A stretch of 64,000 nucleotides of DNA, from assembly GCF_902804475.1 (NCBI RefSeq), contig NZ_CADCSU010000055.1:1-64000 (forward strand). Reading direction: 5' to 3'. The notes under the pieces were generated by a model that was given only the letters and a program-made list of their open reading frames with translations, did no database searches and had not been told where the DNA came from. Positions 25,276-34,587 of this stretch are shown piece after piece (positions within the stretch are counted from its first letter, which is position 1; each line of letters opens with the position of its first letter). Origin of the DNA: Flavobacterium bizetiae. GTDB lineage: Bacteria > Bacteroidota > Bacteroidia > Flavobacteriales > Flavobacteriaceae. Both the position numbers and the translations under genes were made by a program.

Positions 25276-28200
25276 GTGAAAGTAAAAGGATTAAGTCTCG
25301 TATTTTTTGTGTTTTTTATTTTTCAGTCCTGCGGCAGAAAATCGGCGGCAGATTTCAATTCAGATTTTTCACTATTTAAAGAGTATATCACCAGTTTTAC
25401 GGGCGGGATTGTTTCTTCGGATTCTGATATTCGCGTGGTTTTGGCTTTCGATAAAAATGACTGGAAACCCAATCAGGAATTAGATGACGATTTGTTTGAT
25501 ATCTCACCAAACGTTCGCGGAAAAATTGTAGCACTTTCTACCAATACAATTGCGTTTATTCCTGAGAAAAAACTAAAAGCAGGAACAGAATATCAGGTTA
25601 CTTTAAACTTAGATAAACTGACTGCTATTCCGAAAGAGAAAGAAAAAGAGTTGTCTAAATTCAACTTTACGGTTAAAACGGTTAAACAGGATTTTACCAT
25701 AAATACTGGCGATATACAGTCGTACAGTAAAGAATATCAGTATTTAAATTGCGTTTTGAAAACAGCAGATAATATTGATCTTGAAACAGCTAAAAAATTA
25801 GTTGAAGCCAAACAAAAAGGCAATAATCTTAAAATTAAATTTGAGAAAACAACGGGTTCAGGTAAAGAATTCCGTTTTATAATCGACAGCATTCAGCGTT
25901 ATGCTGAAACATCAAATCTTGAAATTATCTACGATGGAAATGATTTTGACATTGACCAGAAAGGACAAATCGATTTTCCTGTTACGAGCATCAACGAATT
26001 TAAAATTGTAAAAGTTGAGGTTCCGGACGGCAACAATCAATCGGTTTTAATTAATTTCTCTGAACCATTAGAAAAAGGTCAGGATTTTGCCGGATTGGTT
26101 TCTATTCAAAATACTAATAATTTGAAATTTTCTACTCAAGGAAATTTACTAAAAGTATATTTTACAAATGAAACGGCAGCCAGAAAAGAAAAGCCGGTTC
26201 CTGTTGAAGAAGAAGTTGTTACCGCAACGGTAGATTCTGCAGCAGTTGCAGTAGATTCGGCATCTGTAGTGGTCGATACTGCTCAGGTTGAAGATATAGT
26301 GGAAGTTGTTCCTGACGAAGAACCGGAACAAGTAATTACAGGAGAATTGCTTTTGGAGGTTTTCCAGGGAATTGAAAGCCAGTATGGCAAGAAAATGGAG
26401 GCCAACTATACAGAGAAAATCTCTTTTGATCAGATAAAACCAAGTGTTCGTTTTATTAAAAACGGAACTATTCTGCCAAGTTCAAATAATCTGAAATTGA
26501 ATTTTGAAGCCGTAAACTTAAGTGCTGTTGATGTAAAAGTGTATAAAATTTACAAAAACAATATCCTGCAGTTTCTTCAGTACAATGAATTGAATGGTGC
26601 GCAGAATCTTAAGAAAGTAGCGCAGCCCATTGCCAAAACGACTCTTAATTTAAAAGAAAGCACACTCGTAAATCTTACCAAATGGAATACGTATGCTTTA
26701 GATTTATCTAAAATTATCAAACCAGAGCCGGGAGCAATTTACAGAGTTGAATTTGAATATAAAAAGAAATACTCGCTTTATAAATGCGAAACATCAGATG
26801 GAGATCAGGAGGAAACAGAGGAAGAAGAAGTTGATGAAAATGATGTAAACTACAGCGGTAACTCTTACGACGATTATTACTATGATGATTACAACTGGAG
26901 AGAAAGCCAGGATCCGTGTACTGGTTCGTATTATTATAATGCCAAAATTGCAACCAATATTCTGGCTTCAGACTTAGGCGTTATTGCCAAAAGAGGAGAG
27001 AACAAATCGTATTTGTTTGCGGTAAATAATATTGTTACGACAGCACCAATATCAAACTCAAGAGTTGATTTGTATAATTTTCAACAGCAAAAAATAGCAT
27101 CGGAAGCGACAAGCAGTGAAGGAATTGCTTCTTTCCAATTAGATAAATTCGCTTATTTTGCTATTGTTACTTTGGGTGATCAGTCTACTTACGTGAAACT
27201 TGACGATGGACTTTCATTATCGGTTAGTAATTTTGATGTTGCCGGAGAGACTTTACAAAAAGGTTTAAAAGGATTTATTTACGGAGAGAGAGGTGTTTGG
27301 CGTCCGGGAGATAATTTGTATTTGTCTTTCATCTTAAATGATGCTTCGAATAAACTTCCGAAATCGCATCCAATTAAATTTAGGCTGAATGACCCGAACG
27401 GAAAAACGGTTTATCAAACTGTTCAAAAAGCAAATGATTTAAATCATTATGCCTTTACGGTTCCTACCAATCAGGACGCGCCAACCGGAAATTGGGAAGC
27501 CATGGTAAGTGTAGGAGGCGCAAGATTCTATAAAAGCATTAAAATAGAAACGATAAAACCAAATCGTTTAAAAATCAAAAATACGTTTAGCAGAAAAACA
27601 CTTTCATCATCGTATCCAAATACAGATAATATAGAAGTAACCTGGCTTCATGGAGCAATTGCAAAGAACCTGAATGTAGAAATGCAGGCTAAGTTCTCGC
27701 AGCAGACTACGACTTTTAAAGGATATGAAAAATATACTTTTGATGATTTGGTTCGTCAGTTTAGTACCGAAGAAATCAATGTTTTCTCAGGAAAATTAAA
27801 CGAAAGCGGAAAAGCATCCGTAAACATTCAGCCAAGATTGCAAGGTCAGGCGCCGGGAATGCTGCGCGCTTCGTTTATTACAAAAGTATACGAAGAAGGC
27901 GGTGATTTTAGTACCGATGTTATTTCTACAACTTATTCGCCATACAAAACCTATGTAGGGCTAAAAGCACCTGAACCAAACAAGTACAGTATGCTTGAAA
28001 CCAGAACGGCAAATCGTTTTGATATTGTTACGGTTGATGAAAACGGAAGACCAAAAGCAGTTAGAAATCTGGAAGTTAAAGTCTTTAAAGTAGATTGGCG
28101 CTGGTGGTGGGATTCATCAAGCGATAATTTATCGAATTATAATTCTTCAAATGCTACAACTTCATATAAAACTTTTGTCGTTAATACGGATTCAAACGGA

Positions 28201-30951
28201 AAAGGAAGTATTCAATTTACCTTGACCGATGAAGAATGGGGACGTTATTTAATTAGGGTTTCAGATCAGGAAGATGGTCATGCCACGGCTTTAACCGTAA
28301 ATATCGATTGGCCAATCTGGTCAGGAAAAACTCGTAACAGAGATGCTTCTACAGCCAATATGTTAGTTTTTTCTACCGATAAGAAAAATTATGCTGTTGG
28401 AGAAAAAGCACAGATTTCTTTCCCATCAAGTGAAGGTGGTCGTGCTTTGATTTCGATAGAAAACGGCTCAAGAGTAGTACAGACGCTTTGGGCAGAAACT
28501 AAAAATGGCGAGACAAAAGTTGAAGTTCCAATTACCGGGGCAATGGCGCCAAATGTTTATTTTAATATTACATTATTACAGCCTCACGCTTCGACCAAAA
28601 ACGATTCGCCAATTCGTATGTACGGAATCGTACCAATTGAAGTGGTTGATAAAAATACCATTTTGGCACCAACTATTAATATGCCAGATGTCTTGAAACC
28701 AGAACAGCCATTTACGGTTAAAGTAGGCGAGAAATCAGGCAGGGAAATGACGTATACAATTGCGGTTGTCGACGAAGGACTTTTAGACTTAACCCGTTTT
28801 AAAACGCCAAATGCATGGGATAGTTTCTATGTTCGTGAAGCACTTGGAGTAAAAACCTGGGATGTTTACGATGATGTAATTGGTGCTTATGGCGGAAAAA
28901 TAAACCAGATTTTCAGTATTGGAGGAGATCAGGATTTAGGCGGCGGAAAAGCTAAAAAAGCAAACCGTTTTAAACCGGTTGTATTGTATTACGGTCCGTT
29001 TAAATTAGGAAAAGGAGAAACGAAATCACATCAATTAAAATTACCAAAATATATTGGTTCGGTTAGAACGATGGTAGTTGCCGGAGATGCTGCAACAAGT
29101 GCTTACGGAAGCGTAGAAAAAGCGACTCAGGTTAAGAGTCCGTTGATGGTTTTAGCTTCGTTGCCGAGAAAAATTTCGCCATCAGAAAAAGTGACACTTC
29201 CGGTGACTGTTTTTGCCACGGAGAATAAAATTAAAAATGTTTCGATTCAGATAAAAACCAGCAACGGATTAAAAGTAGCTGGAAGTGCTGTTCAAGCATT
29301 GAATTTTGCGCAACCAGACGAAAAAATGGCGTATTTCAATTTAGTTGTTGGCGCTGCAACCGGAATTGCAAAAGTGCAGGTAATTGCGACTTCAGGAACC
29401 GAAAAATCGGTTTATGAGGTTGAAATCGATATGACAAATCCAAATCCGGTAACCAGTACTTTTACCGATGTTATATTAGCTCCAAACAGCACTAAAACAC
29501 TTTCGTGGAAAACATTTGGAGTGGCCGGAAGTAATAAAGCCAGATTAGAAGTTTCGTCTATGCCATCAATGAATTTGAACGGAAGAATGCAATTTTTAAT
29601 TCAGTATCCGCATGGATGTGTAGAGCAGACAACTTCATCGGTTTTCCCGCAATTATTTTTAGGCGATGTTGCTGATATCGATGCTAAACGCAAAGAAATC
29701 ATTCAAAAGAATATCACAGCCGGAATTGCAAGATTGGGTAATTTCCAGTTATCAAACGGCGGATTGCCTTACTGGCAGGGGAATGCGATTGCTGATGATT
29801 GGGGAACTTCTTACGCTGGACATTTCTTAATTGAAGCAGAGAAAAAAGGATATGTACTTCCAATTAATTTCAAATCAAAATGGCTTTCGTATCAGCAAAA
29901 AGAAGCCAAACAATGGCGTTTTGAGCCAAAATATGGTAATGATCTGGCTCAGGCGTATCGATTATATACTTTGGCTTTAGCAGGAAATGCTGATTTATCT
30001 GCCATGAACCGACTTCGTGAAACAAAAGGAATTTCGAACGAAAGTAAGCTTCGTTTGGCTGCTGCGTATGTTTTAGCGGGACAAAAATCAGCTGGGCAAA
30101 GTTTATTCCTAAAAACAAGTATTGACGGAGATTCAGACGGATACAATTATTACTATTATGGTTCAAGCGAAAGAAACAGAGCAATGGCGCTGGAAACAAT
30201 GCTGCTTTTAGGACAAACGCAAAAAGCATTTGCAATGGCGACAAAACTAGCCAAAGAAATGTCGGCCAATCAATGGATGAGCACACAGACAACTGCGTAT
30301 TGCTTGTATTCGATGTCGAAATTTGCAATCAGCAATGGTCCAAAAGGAATTAATATCCAGTTTAGCAAAAACGGAAAAGGAGAAACAATAAACACTAGTA
30401 AATCGGTTGCAGATCGTAGTTTGTCTGTCGCTTCCGGAACAAATAGTAGCACATTGAAAAACAATAAAGCGAATACAGTTTATGTTCGTGTATTGAATAC
30501 CGGAATATTACCAATAGGACAAGAAAATGCGGTTCAAAGTGATGTTTCGGCCAGTATTGTTTTCAAAGACAGAAAAGGAGGTATAATCAATGTTTCGAGA
30601 ATTAGTCAGGGAACAGAATTTATTGCCGAAGTTACCATTAAAAACCAAAGAGGCGAAAGCGTTCAAAATGTGGCGTTATCTCAAATTCTGCCTTCCGGAT
30701 TCGAAATTGTCAATACACGTTTCACAGATTATGGAGATGCAGTAAATAATATCGCTGATTATATCGATATTCGAGACGATAGAACGAATTTCTACTTCGG
30801 AATGAAATCAAGAGAAACCAAAGTTTTCCGAATTCTGCTAAACGCATCTTATTTAGGGAATTATTATCTACCTGGCTTACAATGCGAAGCGATGTATGAT
30901 AATACATTCTTAGCCAGAACAAAAGGATTCTGGGTTGAGGTTGTGAAATAA
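25276..30951 (+). CDS. Bacterial alpha-2-macroglobulin lipoprotein
   Basis: Giant 1891-residue periplasmic or surface protein thought to trap attacking proteases. A GTG start gives a signal ending in a lipobox (FIFQSC, Cys19). The macroglobulin domains include GFIYGERGVWRPGDNLYL (about 665-685), the MG bait-region neighbourhood, and the thioester motif GCVEQTTSS with Cys near residue 1447, so the reactive thioester is intact. The thioester and receptor-like domains follow to the C-terminus. A low-complexity acidic/Val stretch (residues about 310-355) and a Tyr/Asp-rich stretch (about 510-550) look like linkers. pbpC follows 217 nt downstream, the same pairing as E. coli yfhM-pbpC, suggesting defence together with peptidoglycan repair. 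Confidence 0.9.
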   Translation: MKVKGLSLVFFVFFIFQSCGRKSAADFNSDFSLFKEYITSFTGGIVSSDSDIRVVLAFDKNDWKPNQELDDDLFDISPNVRGKIVALSTNTIAFIPEKKLKAGTEYQVTLNLDKLTAIPKEKEKELSKFNFTVKTVKQDFTINTGDIQSYSKEYQYLNCVLKTADNIDLETAKKLVEAKQKGNNLKIKFEKTTGSGKEFRFIIDSIQRYAETSNLEIIYDGNDFDIDQKGQIDFPVTSINEFKIVKVEVPDGNNQSVLINFSEPLEKGQDFAGLVSIQNTNNLKFSTQGNLLKVYFTNETAARKEKPVPVEEEVVTATVDSAAVAVDSASVVVDTAQVEDIVEVVPDEEPEQVITGELLLEVFQGIESQYGKKMEANYTEKISFDQIKPSVRFIKNGTILPSSNNLKLNFEAVNLSAVDVKVYKIYKNNILQFLQYNELNGAQNLKKVAQPIAKTTLNLKESTLVNLTKWNTYALDLSKIIKPEPGAIYRVEFEYKKKYSLYKCETSDGDQEETEEEEVDENDVNYSGNSYDDYYYDDYNWRESQDPCTGSYYYNAKIATNILASDLGVIAKRGENKSYLFAVNNIVTTAPISNSRVDLYNFQQQKIASEATSSEGIASFQLDKFAYFAIVTLGDQSTYVKLDDGLSLSVSNFDVAGETLQKGLKGFIYGERGVWRPGDNLYLSFILNDASNKLPKSHPIKFRLNDPNGKTVYQTVQKANDLNHYAFTVPTNQDAPTGNWEAMVSVGGARFYKSIKIETIKPNRLKIKNTFSRKTLSSSYPNTDNIEVTWLHGAIAKNLNVEMQAKFSQQTTTFKGYEKYTFDDLVRQFSTEEINVFSGKLNESGKASVNIQPRLQGQAPGMLRASFITKVYEEGGDFSTDVISTTYSPYKTYVGLKAPEPNKYSMLETRTANRFDIVTVDENGRPKAVRNLEVKVFKVDWRWWWDSSSDNLSNYNSSNATTSYKTFVVNTDSNGKGSIQFTLTDEEWGRYLIRVSDQEDGHATALTVNIDWPIWSGKTRNRDASTANMLVFSTDKKNYAVGEKAQISFPSSEGGRALISIENGSRVVQTLWAETKNGETKVEVPITGAMAPNVYFNITLLQPHASTKNDSPIRMYGIVPIEVVDKNTILAPTINMPDVLKPEQPFTVKVGEKSGREMTYTIAVVDEGLLDLTRFKTPNAWDSFYVREALGVKTWDVYDDVIGAYGGKINQIFSIGGDQDLGGGKAKKANRFKPVVLYYGPFKLGKGETKSHQLKLPKYIGSVRTMVVAGDAATSAYGSVEKATQVKSPLMVLASLPRKISPSEKVTLPVTVFATENKIKNVSIQIKTSNGLKVAGSAVQALNFAQPDEKMAYFNLVVGAATGIAKVQVIATSGTEKSVYEVEIDMTNPNPVTSTFTDVILAPNSTKTLSWKTFGVAGSNKARLEVSSMPSMNLNGRMQFLIQYPHGCVEQTTSSVFPQLFLGDVADIDAKRKEIIQKNITAGIARLGNFQLSNGGLPYWQGNAIADDWGTSYAGHFLIEAEKKGYVLPINFKSKWLSYQQKEAKQWRFEPKYGNDLAQAYRLYTLALAGNADLSAMNRLRETKGISNESKLRLAAAYVLAGQKSAGQSLFLKTSIDGDSDGYNYYYYGSSERNRAMALETMLLLGQTQKAFAMATKLAKEMSANQWMSTQTTAYCLYSMSKFAISNGPKGINIQFSKNGKGETINTSKSVADRSLSVASGTNSSTLKNNKANTVYVRVLNTGILPIGQENAVQSDVSASIVFKDRKGGIINVSRISQGTEFIAEVTIKNQRGESVQNVALSQILPSGFEIVNTRFTDYGDAVNNIADYIDIRDDRTNFYFGMKSRETKVFRILLNASYLGNYYLPGLQCEAMYDNTFLARTKGFWVEVVK

Positions 30952-30959
30952 ACTTTTTT

Positions 30960-31022
30960 TGCCACAGATTACACAGATTAGCACAGATTTTAAAATCTTT
31001 TTTAATCCTTTAATCTGTGGCA
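30960..31022. repeat. Inverted repeat of ACAGATT motifs
   Basis: TGCCACAGATTA at 30960 pairs with TAATCTGTGGCA at 31011-31022, with further iterations of CACAGATT between. It starts 8 nt after the macroglobulin stop. It may act as a weak terminator, being followed by CAAAAAAAAT rather than a T run. Confidence 0.7.
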
Positions 31023-31054
31023 AAAAAAATTTGCGGACTTAGCAAAATAAAGTC

Positions 31055-31118
31055 TCTCGCAGATTCAGCAGATTGGGCAGATCAAATAAAATCTGCCCAA
31101 TCTGCTGAATCTGCGAGA
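31055..31118. repeat. Perfect 28-bp inverted repeat before pbpC
   Basis: The arms 31055-31082 and 31091-31118 are exact reverse complements over 28 bp, built from repeats of GCAGATT, with an 8-nt loop CAAATAAA. It stands 50 nt before the pbpC start. No T run follows on the plus strand, so it is not a classical terminator; it may stabilise or process the RNA. Confidence 0.9.
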
Positions 31119-31168
31119 AAAAAAATCTTAGCGAATAATTTCGTGCCTTTGCGGTAAAATAATCAGAA

Positions 31169-33544
31169 TTGAAAAATAAATTAAAAGCGTTTTTCCAACG
31201 CATTATAGACTGGATAAAAAGAAATAAAATAAAATCAGCAATTGCTTTTGTTCTCTTGCTGATTTACTATTTTTCGATACCCCGAACTTTATTTAAAGAA
31301 CCTTACTCGACCGTTATTGAGAGTAGAGAAGGAGAATTACTCGGCGCTAAAATTGCCCGTGACGGACAATGGCGTTTTCCAGCACAAGACAGCGTTCCGG
31401 ATAAATTCAAAAAATGCATTGTTTATTTTGAAGACGAATACTTTTATAAACATCCGGGATTTAATCCGGTTGCCATGGTAAATGCCTTTAAGCAAAACAG
31501 AAAAGCAGGAAAAGTGGTTAGGGGAGGAAGTACTTTAACCCAGCAAGTAATCCGATTATCCCGAAAAGGAAAAAACAGAACCTATTTTGAAAAAATAATC
31601 GAAATTATTCTCGCAACCCGACTAGAGTTGGGTTATTCTAAAAATGAAATTCTCGAAATGTATGCCGCTCATGCTCCATTTGGAGGAAATGTTGTAGGAC
31701 TGGAAATGGCTTCATGGCGTTATTTTGGCGTGCAGTCCAATCAATTATCGTGGGCAGAAAATGCGGTTTTGGCTGTTTTACCCAATGCACCAAGTTTAAT
31801 TTATCCCGGAAAAAATCAGATAAAATTACTCAAAAAACGCAATCAGCTTTTGCTAAAATTGCATAAAGAAGGAATAATCGACAAGCAGACGTATGAACTT
31901 TCGATAGAAGAACCTTTACCTCAAAAACCGTATGATCTGCCACAAATCGCACCGCATTTATTGCAGAGAACAGCCAAAAACGAAGAAGGAACCAGAGTAA
32001 AAACCACGATTGATTACGCACTGCAGACCAGAGTAAATCAAATTGCAAGGTATTATTACAATCAGTACAAACAAAATGAAGTTCATAATCTGGCTATTTT
32101 GGTAATTGATGTTCAGAACAGAAATGTGATGAGTTATGTTGGCAACGCTCCAACGGATAAAGACCATCAAAAAGATGTTGATATTATTGATGCGCCAAGA
32201 AGTACAGGAAGTATCTTAAAACCGCTTTTATACGGTGCAATGTTAGACGATGGCGAATTACTGCCTAATACTTTAGTGGCCGATATTCCAACGCAAATTT
32301 CCGGATATACACCTCAAAATTTCAATCTTACTTTTGATGGTGCGGTGCCTGCTCATAGAGCTTTATCGCGTTCGTTGAATATTCCTGCGGTTTTAATGCT
32401 TCAGGAATTTACGGTAAACAAGTTTTATGAAGAACTGCAAAAATTCAAATTAAAGAATATAAATAAAATGCCCGATCATTACGGGTTATCGCTTATTTTG
32501 GGCGGAGCCGAGAGTAATTTGTGGGATTTATGCCGAACCTACGCTAATTTATCTTCTACATTAAATTACTACTCTAAGCATCAGGATAAATACCGAACCA
32601 ATGAGTTTACAGAGCTAAATTACAAAAACGATTTTAAGCCCGATTTTGGTTCAGAAACGGATCAAAAGAATATTTTGGGCGCGGGATCAATTTGGTTAAC
32701 GTATAATGCAATGGAAGAGGTTAATAGGCCGGAAGGAGACGAAGCCTGGAAGTTTTATGACAGCTCATTGAAAATTGCCTGGAAAACAGGAACAAGTTTC
32801 GGGAATAGAGATGCCTGGGCAATAGGAACAAATTCAAGATATGTAGTTGGAATTTGGGTTGGAAATGCAACCGGAGAAGGAAGACCTACTTTAACCGGAG
32901 TTAACAGCGCAGCGCCAATTTTATTCGATGTTTTTAATTTACTGCCAAGACAAAGATGGTTTGATACGCCTTATAAAGATCTGGCCGAAGTTGAGGTTTG
33001 TCGTTTAAGTGGTTATTTAGCAAAAGAAAACTGCCCGAAAATCAAACAATGGGTTGCTAAAAAAGGGAAATCGACAAAGGTTTGTCCTTATCACAGAATG
33101 ATTCATTTAGATAAGACAGAACAATTTCAAGTAAACAGCAGCTGCGAAAGTGTAGAAAATATTGTAACTAAAAACTGGTTTGTACTGCCTCCGGTAATGG
33201 CTTGGTATTACAAAAGCCAGCATATTGAATATCTGCCTTTACCACCATTTAAAGAAGGCTGCGAAGGAACGCAAACCACTACAATGGATTTTATTTATCC
33301 AAAAGCAAACAGTAAAATCTACTTAACAAAGGATTTTAACAGCAATGTCCAGCCGGTAATTTTAAAAGTAGCGTATTCTGAAAGAGATAAAGAATTATTC
33401 TGGTATGTTGATGATGTGTATAAAGCCACAACAAAAACATTTCATGAATTGCCAATTACACCAACCGCAGGAATACATTATATTACGGTTATTGATGCTT
33501 CCGGAAATGAAATTAGACGCAGAATTGAAATTGTAAGGGAATAA
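31169..33544 (+). CDS. pbpC: Penicillin-binding protein 1C
   Basis: Bifunctional peptidoglycan synthase (class A PBP) of 791 residues in the inner membrane facing the periplasm. One TM (about 20-37: SAIAFVLLLIYYFSI), a glycosyltransferase domain with catalytic EDEYFYKHPG (about 87-96) and RGGSTLTQQ, a transpeptidase domain with STGSILKP (nucleophile Ser near 345), SRSLNIP and WKTGTS (near 541), and a C-terminal BiPBP_C beta domain (about 700-790). The start is TTG at 31169; no in-frame ATG precedes the TM. It follows the macroglobulin gene as in E. coli, where PbpC is thought to rebuild the wall after protease attack. Confidence 0.92.
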   Translation: MKNKLKAFFQRIIDWIKRNKIKSAIAFVLLLIYYFSIPRTLFKEPYSTVIESREGELLGAKIARDGQWRFPAQDSVPDKFKKCIVYFEDEYFYKHPGFNPVAMVNAFKQNRKAGKVVRGGSTLTQQVIRLSRKGKNRTYFEKIIEIILATRLELGYSKNEILEMYAAHAPFGGNVVGLEMASWRYFGVQSNQLSWAENAVLAVLPNAPSLIYPGKNQIKLLKKRNQLLLKLHKEGIIDKQTYELSIEEPLPQKPYDLPQIAPHLLQRTAKNEEGTRVKTTIDYALQTRVNQIARYYYNQYKQNEVHNLAILVIDVQNRNVMSYVGNAPTDKDHQKDVDIIDAPRSTGSILKPLLYGAMLDDGELLPNTLVADIPTQISGYTPQNFNLTFDGAVPAHRALSRSLNIPAVLMLQEFTVNKFYEELQKFKLKNINKMPDHYGLSLILGGAESNLWDLCRTYANLSSTLNYYSKHQDKYRTNEFTELNYKNDFKPDFGSETDQKNILGAGSIWLTYNAMEEVNRPEGDEAWKFYDSSLKIAWKTGTSFGNRDAWAIGTNSRYVVGIWVGNATGEGRPTLTGVNSAAPILFDVFNLLPRQRWFDTPYKDLAEVEVCRLSGYLAKENCPKIKQWVAKKGKSTKVCPYHRMIHLDKTEQFQVNSSCESVENIVTKNWFVLPPVMAWYYKSQHIEYLPLPPFKEGCEGTQTTTMDFIYPKANSKIYLTKDFNSNVQPVILKVAYSERDKELFWYVDDVYKATTKTFHELPITPTAGIHYITVIDASGNEIRRRIEIVRE

Positions 33545-33548
33545 TAGA

Positions 33549-34418
33549 TTAATATTTGAAATTTAAACGGAGATTCTTATTATCGGTGAATCTGATAGTA
33601 GCTCCAAATGTAAAGCCTTTTATTACTGGAATATTTTCCTGATTGAATGGAACAGAATAGCCAATTCCCAGATCCATGATGCTTAATAATGAGAGACCGG
33701 CAATCGCGTAAGCGTTTCTGTGTGAGCCTCCAACTTTTGCAAAAAGCCATTTCTCGGAGAGATTGTAAGACAAATGAAAATCTGGCAAGCCATAAGTTTT
33801 GTCATCGTAGCGCATAATTCCATATCCTAAACCAAGAAGCAGTTTATTATCATTTTGGCAATCTAAGCAAAATTCCAGACCAGCTGTATATTGACTTTTT
33901 AATGCAATTGAATATGAGATATAAAAAGCCGGGCTCAGGTCTACAGATTCTTTACTGAAAGAGTTTCGTTCAGAGGGAAATTTAACGGGTCCCATTAGTT
34001 TTTTGCGATATTCGCGTGGAGAGGTATTTTTAGATTGAATAAGATGACCATCTTCGCTATACCATTTTGCTTCACCTATCGAGGAGTATTCATTCAGTCT
34101 ATATTTACCTGTTAAATATCCTTGAAACTGTAACTGATTGTTTTTTATGTAGTAATCTTTAACGGGAAAAATTTCAGAAGGAATAATGTAGTCATTTTTC
34201 TTTGGAGTATAATTTAAAGCATCTTCTGTTTTAATTTCTTTATCAGAAATTCTATAATAAACAGCAAGTTCTTTTTTGGATTCTCTGTTCCAGTGCTTGT
34301 CAAAAAAAATAGTGTCATTTTGGGCTTTTATTTTAGAAGAAAACAAAAAAACAAAGATGATAAAATATAAAACCATCTTTTTTTGATTCAGGAAGCAAAG
34401 TATCGGGTTTGTTGACAT
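33549..34418 (-). CDS. Exported protein of unknown function, barrel-like C-terminus
   Basis: 289 residues; I do not recognise the family. A likely signal peptide runs from Met15 (MVLYFIIFVFLFSSKIKAQ), so the true start may be at 34376. The N-terminal part contains a MORN/YwqK-like pattern (LQFQGYLTGKYRLNEYSSIGEAKWYSEDGHLIQ), as in toxin-antitoxin YwqK-type repeats. The C-terminal half (AFYISYSIALKSQYTAGLEF, LLGLGYGIMRYD, FHLSYNLSEKWLFAKVGG, LGIGYSVPF, GFTFGATIRF) alternates polar and hydrophobic residues and ends with NLRLNFKY, which fits outer-membrane strands. It converges on pbpC with 4 nt between the stops. Expression and role unknown. Confidence 0.6.
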   Translation of the reverse strand: MSTNPILCFLNQKKMVLYFIIFVFLFSSKIKAQNDTIFFDKHWNRESKKELAVYYRISDKEIKTEDALNYTPKKNDYIIPSEIFPVKDYYIKNNQLQFQGYLTGKYRLNEYSSIGEAKWYSEDGHLIQSKNTSPREYRKKLMGPVKFPSERNSFSKESVDLSPAFYISYSIALKSQYTAGLEFCLDCQNDNKLLLGLGYGIMRYDDKTYGLPDFHLSYNLSEKWLFAKVGGSHRNAYAIAGLSLLSIMDLGIGYSVPFNQENIPVIKGFTFGATIRFTDNKNLRLNFKY

Positions 34419-34550
34419 GTATTTATTGAATTGGTAGTTAATAAATCATTGTAAACATAGTCAAATGCCTTTTTCATCATGGTAATGAAAAGTTTTTTTT
34501 GTGCCGTTATAAGACGAAAAACAAATTTGAAATTTAATTTAAAAGCACAA

Positions 34551-34582
34551 AAAAACCGCCAGTCTTTCGAGAGGCGGTTTTT
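34551..34582 (-). terminator. rng terminator
   Basis: Arms AAAAACCGCC and GGCGGTTTTT with a GTCTTTCGA-type loop lie just 6 nt beyond the rng stop; the minus-strand side ends in a T run. Confidence 0.9.
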
Positions 34583-34587
34583 GTTTT

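Noticed and set aside
29870-30464. Leftward frames within the macroglobulin gene
   Set aside because: They overlap a well-supported coding region in another frame and show no independent features.
30960-31160. IS remnant or att site before pbpC
   Set aside because: Inverted repeats are short iterations; no transposase fragment or target duplication is seen.
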